A stretch of 12,750 nucleotides of DNA from Synechococcales cyanobacterium PMM_0002 (GCA_949127925.1 CASBQX010000317.1:1-12750), one strand, 5' to 3'. Numbered from the stretch's first letter, positions 1-7,841 are shown. Notes: generated by a model from the sequence alone, not told the origin. Numbers and translations are program-made.

Positions 1-779
1 ATCAGTTTGTGGTCGAGCCGCAAGTCGATCTGATTTTGATTGCTCAGCGTCCTGTACGCGTTACGGTGCTGGGTCAAGTGGTTAGACCTGGACTCTATCC
101 ATTGGAGAGTCCGCAGCTAGCCTCGGCTCTGGCGTCGTCGGGGGGAACCACCAGTCAAGCCAATCTGCGCAACGTTCGTATTCGTCGAGTGGCACCCAAT
201 GGCGTCGCCGCCGAACGTCCAGTTGACCTCTACACGCCGCTGAGAAATGGCACCGCTGTGCCCAATATTCGGCTAGAAGACGGGGACACCGTAATTGTGT
301 CGGCTTTAACCGCCGCAGAACGCACTACCTATGACACAACGCTAGTGGCGCGCTCGACGCTGTCTCAGCCCCAAATTAATGTCCGTGTATTAAATTATTC
401 CAACAGCCTCGGCGGTAGTCGCAGCAGTCGGGCGATCGCCAATGTGGTGTTGCCCAATGGCAGCGACTTTGTGGATGCTCTGGCTGCCATTTCCCCCAAC
501 CCTGACACCGCAAACTTTCGAGACATTGCCCTCATTCGCTATGATCCAGACCAAGGCCGAGCCGTTACTCAAGAATTTAACGGCAGACGGGCCCTGCGCG
601 GCGATGCTACCGAAAACCTAATCCTGCAAAACAACGATGTTATTATCATCGGGCGTAACTTTATCAGCCGAATTACCTACACGCTCAATACCGTGACCCA
701 GCCATTTCGCGATGTGTTGGGGTTTCTGCTGTTTTTTGACACGATCAACGACAGTGCCGATAATTTGTTTAACCCCTAG
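1..779 (+). CDS. Polysaccharide export outer-membrane protein, SLBB domains (Wza-like), 5'-truncated by window edge
   Basis: The reading frame is open from the first bases (codons from position 3 encode QFVVEPQVDL), so the true start and signal peptide lie upstream of the window. About 258 C-terminal residues are present. The stretch VTVLGQVVRPGLYPL followed by an alanine/serine-rich helix and SSGGTTSQANL is a typical SLBB (beta-grasp) module, as found after the poly-export domain in Wza/GumB-type exporters. A more diverged module follows (VRVLNYSNSLGG ... LQNNDVIIIG). The last about 40 residues (FISRITYTLNTVTQPF, then LGFLLFF) are amphipathic to hydrophobic and may be the membrane-inserted C-terminal helix of Wza-like pores. 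The next gene in the same direction encodes a Wzc/GumC co-polymerase, the usual partner. Inferred role: outer-membrane channel for exopolysaccharide or capsule. The family call is firm; the polymer exported is unknown. Confidence 0.85.
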   Translation, partial: QFVVEPQVDLILIAQRPVRVTVLGQVVRPGLYPLESPQLASALASSGGTTSQANLRNVRIRRVAPNGVAAERPVDLYTPLRNGTAVPNIRLEDGDTVIVSALTAAERTTYDTTLVARSTLSQPQINVRVLNYSNSLGGSRSSRAIANVVLPNGSDFVDALAAISPNPDTANFRDIALIRYDPDQGRAVTQEFNGRRALRGDATENLILQNNDVIIIGRNFISRITYTLNTVTQPFRDVLGFLLFFDTINDSADNLFNP

Positions 780-790
780 CCCTTTAAACT

Positions 791-814
791 CAGCCACTCA
801 GTCACTCAGCCACT
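791..814 (+). repeat. Three tandem 8-bp units (CAGYCACT) in the SLBB-kinase gap
   Basis: CAGCCACT, CAGTCACT and CAGCCACT follow each other without spacing, 12 bp after the stop of the export gene. The 122-bp gap up to the next start holds no clear terminator, so the two genes are probably co-transcribed. The repeat may be slippage-prone or may be a binding site; nothing in the sequence decides this. Confidence 0.7.
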
Positions 815-901
815 TCACCAGATAAAATTTCCTGAAAAGTTAGGCGCTAGCCGGAGAACTGAGTAAGGTAGTATCAGCCAGCTTATCTATAGGTCTTCCC
901 T

Positions 902-3169
902 ATGGCTTTACCTATCGTCAAGCGATATCTCGTAGCCCTCGACCGCCACAAGTGGGCAGGCTTAGCGGGTTTGGCGCTGGTTATGGGGTTGTCGGGCGTT
1001 GCCGCACTACAGCCTGCCCCCCCCACTAGCTATGCGTCGCGGGGGACATTGAGCTACGCTGCTCCTCCTGTAACGGTGAGCCAAACAAGTACCGCTCTTC
1101 AGCAACAGGCGCAGGGTTTAACCGAAGAAGCGCTGCTGTCTGACTTTGTTGTCGAAACGGCGGCACAGATCCTCCAAGCGCAGCAGATTCAGCTAGATGC
1201 TCGTACCCTCCGGCGGAATGGCGGGGTGGAGATCAACCCTAGCGCTGGCAAAGACGATAAGAATGATCAAGACGAGAATTTGCCGGGGTTGCGGGTATTG
1301 GTCACCTATCAAGACCCCAATGATAAAATCGCCCAAGCGGCGGTAGCGGCATTGATGCAGGCGATCGTTGAACAAAGTCGCCTGTTTAATACTCAGCAGA
1401 TCAGCAGAATTATTGAGAATTTAAATCAGCTTTTGCCCAACGTCACTCGGGAACTGCGACTGGCGGAGAGTGAGTTAGAGCGCTACATCCGCGTCGAAGG
1501 GCCGACCATTCAAGCGGCAGAGGATGGCCAATTAGTTGGAGCGATTACGGGTAGCCAGCAGCAGCAGCGCCAGATTCAGTTTGATTTGGCCACCATCTCC
1601 GCTCAAATTCGCAGTTTGGAAACGCGCTTGGGTTTATCTGCCGATCAGGCATATACGTCTTCTGCACTCAGCGCTGACCCAATCATTGCCGATTTACGGA
1701 TTAAGCTTTATCAAACTGAGGCGCAAATGCAGATCTATGCGCCAACCCTGCGACCTCGACACCCGGCCATGCTAGAGCTAAAAAATCAGCAGCAGGCGTA
1801 TGAAGCGCTGTTGCAGCAGCGAGTCACCGAGGTGATTGGAGGCAATCTGCAAGCGGCTCCGCTGAGCAATGTGAGTGCCATTCGTCAAGGCAGCAGCCTC
1901 GACCCAGCTCGGCAAGCCTTGGCAAATACGCTGGTGGCGCTACAAACTCAGCGTGAGACGTTGGAGCAGCAGCTGACAGCACTGGCGGCGGCAGAGCAGC
2001 AGTCGCGTCAAGCCTACGGTGCCATCCCTAACAAGCAGTTAGAACAGTCTCGCTTAGAGCAGCAGGTGACCCTAAAACGGAATTTTTACGACCAGATTCA
2101 GGCTAAGTTAGCTGATGTCACGCTGGCAGCCGAAGAAACGGTGGGCAGTTTAGTGATTTCGCAGCCCCCGCAGACCGATTTGGCAACTGAGTCTAGCCGC
2201 AATAGTCTGGTGATTTTGTTGGTAGGGGGTGTAGTGGGGCTGCTAGTGGGCGGTGGGCTGGTGCTGCTGCTAGATTCACTAGATGCGACGTTCCACACGC
2301 TACAAGATTTGCAGGCGGCTCTGCGGCGACAGGAAGTGCCTATATTGGGGCTATTGCCGTTGCTGCCGTCTGAGCTGGCGGTGGAGGGGCTGCCGCTTGT
2401 ATTGGCAGCCGATTCGCCTGCGGTGGAGCCGTATGAGCGGTTACGGGGCAATTTACGCCGTGCCATTGGCAGCAAGGCAATTAAGGTGGTGGTACTCACT
2501 AGCTTGGTGAGCGGTGAGGGTAAGACGGTGTCGGCCTATAATTTGGCGATCGCCTCTGCTCGGGCGGGCAAGCGCACCTTGCTGATTGAAGCAGATTTGC
2601 GATCGCCCTCTCAGGCTAAAGCCTTGCAGGTAGAGCCTGCTGGAGATAGCCTGCAAGAACCGCTGCGTTACTATGGCAAGGCCGAATTTAGCCTGGTGCC
2701 CACGATCGAGAATTTATATGTGTTGCCTAGCCCTGGGTCACAGCGGCAGGCTGCCGCTATCTTAGAATCCAGCGAAATGAAGCGCATGTTAGACGATGTG
2801 CGGGGGCGGTTTGATTTGGTCGTAATCGACACGCCACCCTTAAGTCGTCATAACGATGCGCTGTTGTTAGAACCCCATACTGACGGCCTAATTTTAGTCA
2901 CCCGCCCCGACTATACCGAAGACGGGTTGCTCACCGAAGCGATCGATCAATTCATTGAATCGGACGACATCCAATTTTTGGGAGCCATTATTAACGGCAC
3001 AGATGCGCCATCTAGATCCTGGGCACCACCCGACGATATCGATACGCAGTTCGTGCTAGATGATGTCGAAACTCCTGAAGATTACGACAAAGACTATAGC
3101 CAAGCGCCCAATAATGCTACCGAGCTAAACCCGCCTGCCTCGCTTAACTTGACCCGCACAGGCAAGTAA
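902..3169 (+). CDS. Wzc/GumC-type polysaccharide co-polymerase with BY-kinase domain
   Basis: This inner-membrane protein of 755 residues should control polymerisation and export of surface polysaccharide together with the upstream SLBB channel. Transmembrane helix 1 is at about 19-36. A long periplasmic part rich in Q, L, E and A with coiled-coil character follows, including a GNVR-like stretch (LRPRHPAMLELKNQ) near 280-295. Transmembrane helix 2 is at about 435-457 (VILLVGGVVGLLVGGG). The cytoplasmic ATPase has Walker A SGEGKT with K541, Walker A' LLIEADLRSP (E563, D565, R567) and Walker B VVIDTPP with D643. The acidic C-terminal tail has only two tyrosines close together, Y728 and Y732. 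An in-frame TAG 12 bp upstream of the ATG fixes this start; a weak AGG at 891-893 is the only nearby ribosome-binding signal. BY-kinases normally have Asp at the first Walker A' position and a richer tyrosine cluster, so autokinase activity is likely but not certain. Confidence 0.9.
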   Translation: MALPIVKRYLVALDRHKWAGLAGLALVMGLSGVAALQPAPPTSYASRGTLSYAAPPVTVSQTSTALQQQAQGLTEEALLSDFVVETAAQILQAQQIQLDARTLRRNGGVEINPSAGKDDKNDQDENLPGLRVLVTYQDPNDKIAQAAVAALMQAIVEQSRLFNTQQISRIIENLNQLLPNVTRELRLAESELERYIRVEGPTIQAAEDGQLVGAITGSQQQQRQIQFDLATISAQIRSLETRLGLSADQAYTSSALSADPIIADLRIKLYQTEAQMQIYAPTLRPRHPAMLELKNQQQAYEALLQQRVTEVIGGNLQAAPLSNVSAIRQGSSLDPARQALANTLVALQTQRETLEQQLTALAAAEQQSRQAYGAIPNKQLEQSRLEQQVTLKRNFYDQIQAKLADVTLAAEETVGSLVISQPPQTDLATESSRNSLVILLVGGVVGLLVGGGLVLLLDSLDATFHTLQDLQAALRRQEVPILGLLPLLPSELAVEGLPLVLAADSPAVEPYERLRGNLRRAIGSKAIKVVVLTSLVSGEGKTVSAYNLAIASARAGKRTLLIEADLRSPSQAKALQVEPAGDSLQEPLRYYGKAEFSLVPTIENLYVLPSPGSQRQAAAILESSEMKRMLDDVRGRFDLVVIDTPPLSRHNDALLLEPHTDGLILVTRPDYTEDGLLTEAIDQFIESDDIQFLGAIINGTDAPSRSWAPPDDIDTQFVLDDVETPEDYDKDYSQAPNNATELNPPASLNLTRTGK

Positions 3170-3194
3170 AAACCAGGACTATGGTGGGTACAAG

Positions 3195-4109
3195 TTAATC
3201 CAGCGGGATCGTAAACACCCAGTCTTGATAGCGGCGATCGCGGTTTTCGGTAATGGCAGTGAGCGCCTCTCGCAGCTGATCGGTGACTGGGCGGTGGGTG
3301 GAATATTTGTAGTTTTCAATCCGACTGATGGGCGTAATCCGCGCCGCTGTGCCGCTTAAGAATACTTCATCGGCAATAAATAGCTCAGACTTATCCACCG
3401 GGCGTTCTACCACCTCAATGCCCAAATCTCTGGCCAGGGTAATGATGCTATCGCGGGTAATACCTTCCAGCACATCTTGATCAAACCCAGGCGTAATTAG
3501 CTTGCCTCGGCGCACCATAAAAATATTCATCCCAGAGGCTTCGCTCACCTTACCTTGAGAATTCATCAAAATCGATTCATCAAAGCCAGACTCAACGGCC
3601 TCCGTCTTGGCCAGCGACGATGTGATGTATGCTCCGCTGATTTTGCCGCGTAGGGGCAGACTGCGGTCTTCTTGCCGATACCAAGAGCTAATCCGGCAGC
3701 TCACCCCATCGGGAGAAAGGTAGTCACCTAGCTCTAACCCGTAGACAAAGAAATCTTTTTCTACATTGTGCAGCCGAGGCGCGATTCCTAAGTCAGACGT
3801 ATAAATAAATGGCCGAATATAAAAAGATTTGTCTGGACTGTTCTTTTTAACAAAATCGGTAATCACCTGCTGAATTTTGTCGGCAGAGAGGTCGAAGTGC
3901 AAGAAGCGAGCGCTTTGGCTGAGGCGTTGACAGTGGCGATCGAGCCGGAACAAAAGAATTTGGCGAGGGTTTTGAGGATCGGGAATGCCACGCAACCCAC
4001 CAAATGCGCCAGTTCCATAGTGTAAGGCGTGGGTGGCGATTGAGATATTGGCCTCACCAAACGGAACAAATTTATTTTGAAAGTACGCAGTCGGCAGAAA
4101 ATTATGCAT
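3195..4109 (-). CDS. ilvE: Branched-chain amino acid aminotransferase (class IV PLP enzyme)
   Basis: The product catalyses the last step of leucine, isoleucine and valine synthesis, moving the amino group between glutamate and the branched-chain 2-oxo acids, in the cytoplasm. The 304 residues match the fold-type IV family length. Visible signatures are HALHYGTGAFGGLRG (26-40), with Y31 and R40 at the active site; RGKISGAY with K156 as the likely PLP lysine; KVSEASGMNIF with E190 facing the pyridine nitrogen; LEGITRDSI; and ADEVFLSGTAARITP near the C-terminus. The end, YQDWVFTIPL, is typical of cyanobacterial IlvE. The start is fixed because an in-frame TGA lies four codons upstream; no good Shine-Dalgarno sequence is seen. 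The gene converges on the BY-kinase gene with only 25 bp between the stops and no obvious terminator there. D-amino-acid transaminase and aminodeoxychorismate lyase belong to the same fold but match the motifs less well. Confidence 0.93.
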   Translation of the reverse strand: MHNFLPTAYFQNKFVPFGEANISIATHALHYGTGAFGGLRGIPDPQNPRQILLFRLDRHCQRLSQSARFLHFDLSADKIQQVITDFVKKNSPDKSFYIRPFIYTSDLGIAPRLHNVEKDFFVYGLELGDYLSPDGVSCRISSWYRQEDRSLPLRGKISGAYITSSLAKTEAVESGFDESILMNSQGKVSEASGMNIFMVRRGKLITPGFDQDVLEGITRDSIITLARDLGIEVVERPVDKSELFIADEVFLSGTAARITPISRIENYKYSTHRPVTDQLREALTAITENRDRRYQDWVFTIPLD

Positions 4110-4420
4110 GATTGCTATGGTTCAAGGACGGGTGAATCAGGCAGGACACAATTGATCAAATTGAGCCTAATGGTTAAGCCTAAGTGTTAGCGGGCGATCG
4201 ATGCAAGTGGTCTGACTTGACGACAGCTATTCTTTTCGGGTTTGAATCGATTAGGTAGGATTTAAAATAGATTAGGTTTAGCCCTTTCAGACCGAGATGG
4301 GCAAACTTGGCATGGAGTAGGATGTGCTTGGGAAGACGTTACATCAGCCTAAGTAAAGATAAGCTGACAAAAATAAGTAGTTATAGCGATATATGAGTGT
4401 GACGATATTGTAAAACCAGC

Positions 4421-4466
4421 AGTGTAGAACTAGTGTAAAAAGGCAGGGTGATTACAGGGTGATTAC
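4421..4466 (+). repeat. Two pairs of 11-bp direct repeats upstream of the phosphatase gene
   Basis: AGTGTAGAACT (4421-4431) is followed directly by the similar AGTGTAAAAAG (4432-4442). Then the perfect pair CAGGGTGATTA lies at 4444-4454 and 4455-4465. Both pairs have an 11-bp period, close to one helical turn, and end about 32 bp before the start codon. This arrangement suits a protein bound cooperatively on one face of the helix, but could also be replication slippage. Confidence 0.6.
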
Positions 4467-4486
4467 AGTGGCGATCGCATACAGAT

Positions 4487-4492
4487 GAGGAG
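4487..4492 (+). promoter_or_regulatory. Ribosome-binding site GAGGAG
   Basis: GAGGAG sits 5 nt before the ATG at 4498 and supports that start over the in-frame ATG at 4507, which would be 14 nt away. An out-of-frame ATG at 4494 lies between and would give only 11 codons. Confidence 0.7.
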
Positions 4493-4497
4493 AATGA

Positions 4498-6222
4498 ATG
4501 GAGCGGATGAATCAGGCAGACAACGATAAGCTCAAGCTCATGGTTGTAGATGACGAATCTGACAACCTAGACCTGCTTTACCGCTCCTTTCGACGAGACT
4601 TTGAGGTCTTCAAAGCTGACAGCGCCCTCACCGCCCTAAAAATTCTTAGCCAAGAAGGCGAGATGGGTATTATTATCTCTGACCAACGTATGCCCAAAAT
4701 GAGCGGCACCGAATTTTTGAGCCGCGCCGCCACTCAATATCCCGACACGATTCGCATTTTGTTGACTGGTTATACCGATGTAGAAGACTTAGTCAGTGCA
4801 ATCAATGCAGGGCATGTGTTCAAGTACATTACCAAACCCTGGAACCCGATCGAGCTAGAAACTATTGTTCGGCAGGCTGCCGATACTTATCGGGTTGTCA
4901 AACGGCGTACCAATGAGCTGCACGCTGCTTTGCGGCGAGAATCGATTTTCAACACCGTGACAACAGCGACCCGAGATGTTCTGGACTACCAGATTATGTT
5001 GAACCGGATTGTAGAAACGCTCACGCTCACGTTTGCCGCAGATGCCTGTAGGCTAGACCCAATTGTCTTCGAACCAGACAATCGGCCTGAGAAGACGTTG
5101 GCAGCAGGGGAGCGCAGTTATCGTCTTGCGTCCGAAGCAATTTGCTTTACTAACCCTAGCCGCGAAGTTCCTAAACTGCCCAGCAACGCAGCTGACATCG
5201 TCTTTTCAGCCCTAGAGAGTCGGCAGATTCAACGGCTCGAATCGCTCCAGCCCTCGCTGAGTCGGCTTGTAGTCCCCCTCACCTTCCAGCAAGCAGCCCT
5301 AGCCGTTGTCACCCTCTATCGGCACGACCCGCTACAGCCTTGGCAAGACAGTGACATTAGCTTGATTCAAGAAGTGGCCGAGCGGGTATCGCTAGCTGTG
5401 TTTCAAGCAAAACTTTACCAGCAAACTCAACAGCAAGCTGAGCAAATACAGGCCGAACTGGAAGTTGCCCGCCAAATCCAAACAAATTTGCTGCGGCAAA
5501 AGCTGCCTGAATTAGACACCGTGCGGATTCAAGCCTGTTGCCAACCTGCCCGTGCGGTTGGTGGCGACTTTTTTGAAGTCTACGTCCATCCCCAAGGCGA
5601 TATCTGGGTTGGGGTGGGTGATGTTGCGGGCAAAGGGGTGCCTGCGGCTCTATTTATGGCAAGCGCTATTTCTGTTCTACGGCGAGAGCTTTCGCAAGAA
5701 ACCCCTCCTTTACCCAACATCATCCTCCAAAATCTTAATAGCAGCCTGTTCGACGACTTAGTCACCAGTAACCGCTTTATTACCATGGTATTGGCCTGCT
5801 ACAGCCCCTCTAGCCACACGCTAGTCTATGCCAACGCCGGACATATCTATCCCCTGATTTGGTCTAAACCTTTAGTTCCCATTTCAGTCACTGCTGCTGC
5901 CGAGATGCTTCCCAAACCCACCTATCTCAAAGCGCGCGGAGTGCCACTAGGCATCTCCTCTCTGTGGCAAGCAGAGAGCGGCGCTGTCACCCTCGCATCG
6001 GGTGACGTGTTTTTACTCGCCAGCGACGGCATCACTGAAGCTCGACCGGGGCGAGACGATGCAGACGTGCAGGGCGACCAGATGATGTTGCGGCAAAGTG
6101 GGCTATGGCAGCTGTTAGTACAGCATGAAACGCTCAACCTAGCAGAGCTATTGGCCAACGTTCAGGCGCACAGCACGATCCAGGAAGACGACCAAACCAT
6201 ACTCTCGCTTGAGGTTCTGTAG
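4498..6222 (+). CDS. Response regulator with GAF-like region and PP2C (RsbU/SpoIIE-type) phosphatase
   Basis: The 574-residue product is a soluble signalling phosphatase. Residues about 12-130 are a CheY-like receiver: acidic pair D18/D19, phospho-acceptor D62 in IIISDQRMPKMSG, T90, and K113 in ITKPW. Residues about 150-305 are GAF-like. A short coiled coil (about 305-330, QQTQQQAEQIQAEL) leads into a PPM/PP2C domain with ELEVARQIQ, VGGDFF (D357), VGDVAGKGVPAA (D375), ASDGITEA (D510) and EDDQTIL (D565). All expected metal-binding acidic residues are present, so it should be active. In the RsbU family such enzymes dephosphorylate a STAS anti-anti-sigma protein; here activity is probably controlled by phosphorylation of D62 from an unlinked histidine kinase. 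The anti-sigma kinase gene follows after 3 nt. The GAF assignment rests on position and secondary pattern only. Confidence 0.92.
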   Translation: MERMNQADNDKLKLMVVDDESDNLDLLYRSFRRDFEVFKADSALTALKILSQEGEMGIIISDQRMPKMSGTEFLSRAATQYPDTIRILLTGYTDVEDLVSAINAGHVFKYITKPWNPIELETIVRQAADTYRVVKRRTNELHAALRRESIFNTVTTATRDVLDYQIMLNRIVETLTLTFAADACRLDPIVFEPDNRPEKTLAAGERSYRLASEAICFTNPSREVPKLPSNAADIVFSALESRQIQRLESLQPSLSRLVVPLTFQQAALAVVTLYRHDPLQPWQDSDISLIQEVAERVSLAVFQAKLYQQTQQQAEQIQAELEVARQIQTNLLRQKLPELDTVRIQACCQPARAVGGDFFEVYVHPQGDIWVGVGDVAGKGVPAALFMASAISVLRRELSQETPPLPNIILQNLNSSLFDDLVTSNRFITMVLACYSPSSHTLVYANAGHIYPLIWSKPLVPISVTAAAEMLPKPTYLKARGVPLGISSLWQAESGAVTLASGDVFLLASDGITEARPGRDDADVQGDQMMLRQSGLWQLLVQHETLNLAELLANVQAHSTIQEDDQTILSLEVL

Positions 6223-6225
6223 CAG

Positions 6226-6660
6226 ATGAGAACCGAATTACATATCCCTAGCGACCTCAAGTTTTTGAGCGTGGTAGAAACCTGGCTCTTAAGTTCCTTG
6301 GAATTAGAATTAAGTGATCAAGTCGATTGGAAACAGCAGTCTAATCGGCTGCGGTTGGTTTTAGTGGAAGCCTATTCTAACGTAGTCCGCCATGCCCATC
6401 GGGATCAGCCTAATTTACCGGTGCTGATTCGCCTAGAGCTAAGGGATCGAGATATTCATCTAGAAATTTGGGATCATGGTCGAGGGTTCGATCTGTCTAC
6501 CTATTTGCCGCCTGCTCCCGATGACCAGCAAGAAGGGGGCTATGGCTGGCTGATTCTCAATCGGCTGATGGATCGAGTCGAATACCGTTTGCAGATTGAA
6601 GGGCGAAATTGTCTGATGATGCAGGCTACTTTGCCAGAAAAAGCGCCGATAGATGCTTAG
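6226..6660 (+). CDS. Anti-sigma regulatory factor / serine kinase, RsbW-type (HATPase_c_2)
   Basis: The 144-residue GHKL-fold protein has an N-box LVLVEAYSNVVRHA (E48, N52), a G1 box WDHGRGFD (D83, G85, G87) and a G2 region GGYGWLILNRLMD (104-116). Proteins of this kind phosphorylate a STAS partner and, when free, bind a sigma factor or another target. It begins 3 nt after the phosphatase stop and in the same frame, so the two are surely co-transcribed and probably translationally coupled. No STAS protein or sigma factor gene lies in the window, so its partners must be encoded elsewhere. The length is ordinary for the family. In some bacteria such kinases regulate proteins other than sigma factors, so the target is open. 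Confidence 0.9.
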   Translation: MRTELHIPSDLKFLSVVETWLLSSLELELSDQVDWKQQSNRLRLVLVEAYSNVVRHAHRDQPNLPVLIRLELRDRDIHLEIWDHGRGFDLSTYLPPAPDDQQEGGYGWLILNRLMDRVEYRLQIEGRNCLMMQATLPEKAPIDA

Positions 6661-6755
6661 GTAAAGCTTCAAGCTGCCTAGAAATTTGATGGAACTCTTT
6701 GCGGGGAGAACCCAACGATACGATCGCCCTTTGCTTTATTGCTGTAAGCTTTTTT

Positions 6756-6760
6756 GGGAG
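6756..6760 (+). promoter_or_regulatory. Shine-Dalgarno GGGAG, placed for the mini-ORF rather than for the glycosyltransferase
   Basis: GGGAG is 4 nt from the ATG at 6765 but 21 nt from the glycosyltransferase ATG at 6782, which has no purine-rich box at normal distance. This favours translation of the small ORF with reinitiation at the overlapping start. Confidence 0.45.
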
Positions 6761-6764
6761 ACGT

Positions 6765-6785
6765 ATGAGTAACAAAAATTTATGA
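6765..6785 (+). CDS. Putative six-codon leader ORF (MSNKNL) overlapping the GT9 start
   Basis: ATG AGT AAC AAA AAT TTA TGA ends in an ATGA overlap with the start of the glycosyltransferase gene, and a GGGAG box lies just upstream. The peptide is too short to carry a function. If used, its role would be translational coupling. There is no protein evidence, and chance is possible. Confidence 0.3.
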   Translation: MSNKNL

Positions 6786-7744
6786 GAATCGTAGCTCTTG
6801 TTCCAGGGGGAATTGGCGATCAAATTCTGTTTTTTCCAACCCTGGATGACCTAAAGCGCACCTATCCCCAGGCTGAGATCGACGTAGTCGTGGAGCCGAG
6901 GGCTACGAGTGCATACCGCGTGAGTAAATCTATCAACGATACTATTTCGTTTGATTTCAAAGACAACAACAGTCCAGCCGACTGGGCCAACCTCTTGGGA
7001 GTGCTACGCGATCGCTACTACGATGTTGCCCTGGCACTGGGTCAGCGCTGGGGGGTGGGGTTCTTGCTATGGCTGACGGGCACCCCCACGCGCGTTAGTT
7101 ATGAAAGCAGCCTCGGCAATTTGTTTTTGAGTCAATCGGTACCGCTTAAAACCGAGCAATATGCCGCTCATATGTATCACGACCTGGTGACAGGATTGGG
7201 CATCACTACGCCTTGCCCTGATTTGGCGGTCAGCATCCCTAAAAAAGACTTAGAGTGGGCCGAGTCTGAGCAAAAGCGCTTGGGCATTCCGGGTGGAGGA
7301 TATGTCCTGCTGCACGGCGGTTCTAGCCAGCTTGCCAAACTGAAGGGGATTGACAAAATCTACCCAGTAGAAAAATGGCAAGCCATTATCCAAGATTTTC
7401 AGCAAAAGCAGCCTAATTTGCCGCTTGTCGTTGTCAAGGGGCCAGAAGATCAAGATTTTGTGAACACTCTATCCCAGGCTTGTCCCGGCCTTGTAGTCAC
7501 CTCGCCGCCTGATATTGGCAAGCTAGCAGCCATGATTGCGGGCGCAAACCTGATGCTGTGCACCGACAGTGCTCCGATGCACTTAGCTGTTGCCCTTCAG
7601 GTCTATACCTTGGCGCTGTTTGGCCCGACCGATCCGGCCAAGCTATTGCCCGCTAATGACAAATTTATTGGCATTAAGTCGCCTACCGGAAATATGGCAG
7701 ATATTGACCCGGCAGCCGTGCTCGCCAAGGTATGGGGCGGTTGA
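6782..7744 (+). CDS. Glycosyltransferase family 9 protein (heptosyltransferase-like)
   Basis: The 320-residue protein has a GT-B fold. The N-terminal motif IVALVPGGIGDQILFFP places D13 where ADP-heptose:LPS heptosyltransferases have their catalytic aspartate. The C-terminal half has YVLLHGG (174-180), KIYPVEKWQAII (192-203) and the nucleotide-sugar signature CTDSAPMHLAVAL (260-272) with FGPTDPAK after it. It should transfer a sugar from a nucleotide donor onto a lipid or polysaccharide acceptor at the cytoplasmic face of the inner membrane. Several cyanobacterial lipopolysaccharides are reported to lack heptose, so heptose is not assumed as the sugar. A TAA four codons upstream in frame fixes the start. 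It lies 121 bp after the anti-sigma gene, so it may have its own promoter. Confidence 0.87.
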   Translation: MRIVALVPGGIGDQILFFPTLDDLKRTYPQAEIDVVVEPRATSAYRVSKSINDTISFDFKDNNSPADWANLLGVLRDRYYDVALALGQRWGVGFLLWLTGTPTRVSYESSLGNLFLSQSVPLKTEQYAAHMYHDLVTGLGITTPCPDLAVSIPKKDLEWAESEQKRLGIPGGGYVLLHGGSSQLAKLKGIDKIYPVEKWQAIIQDFQQKQPNLPLVVVKGPEDQDFVNTLSQACPGLVVTSPPDIGKLAAMIAGANLMLCTDSAPMHLAVALQVYTLALFGPTDPAKLLPANDKFIGIKSPTGNMADIDPAAVLAKVWGG

Positions 7745-7841
7745 CCGCAGGCTAGGCAGCCGCAGATTTGACTCACTTGAGTCGATTAGATTAGTGAGTC
7801 GATTAAATTAAATTAGGCAAGGACGCGATCGCCTCACCGCA
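7745..7841. terminator. Convergent junction with short inverted and direct repeats; weak terminator candidate
   Basis: Two convergent genes end here. A small stem GGCT-AGGC-AGCC (7750-7761) follows the plus-strand stop. GACTC-ACTT-GAGTC (7770-7783) is a second stem readable from both strands. TGAGTCGATTA occurs twice (7778-7788 and 7795-7805), so GACTCA can pair with either copy. No run of T follows on either strand, so a classical intrinsic terminator is not supported. A HIP1 site is at 7825-7832. Confidence 0.3.

Larger units (their letters stand above)
4110..4497. promoter_or_regulatory. Divergent intergenic region (ilvE / phosphatase operon)
   Basis: These 388 bp separate two divergent genes and should hold both promoters. 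I see no credible ORF. The motif AGCCTAA occurs three times (4164-4170, 4177-4183, 4346-4352); two copies extend to AGCCTAAGT. A near-palindrome CAATT-GATCA-AATTG lies at 4149-4163. For the plus-strand operon, a weak -35-like CTGACA (4364-4369) precedes AT-rich TATA-like sequence at 4382-4395, but the spacing is not ideal. Phased direct repeats and a HIP1 site (4471-4478) lie close to the downstream start. Promoter assignments are tentative. Confidence 0.4.

Noticed and set aside
2098..2499. 133-codon minus-strand ORF inside the BY-kinase gene
   Set aside because: Composition is dominated by Ser, Thr and Ala from the complementary strand of Ala/Leu/Gly-rich codons; the opposite frame has clear Walker motifs.
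4494..4529. Alternative ATG at 4494 for the phosphatase operon
   Set aside because: It is out of frame and gives only 11 codons before a stop; GAGGAG spacing fits 4498.
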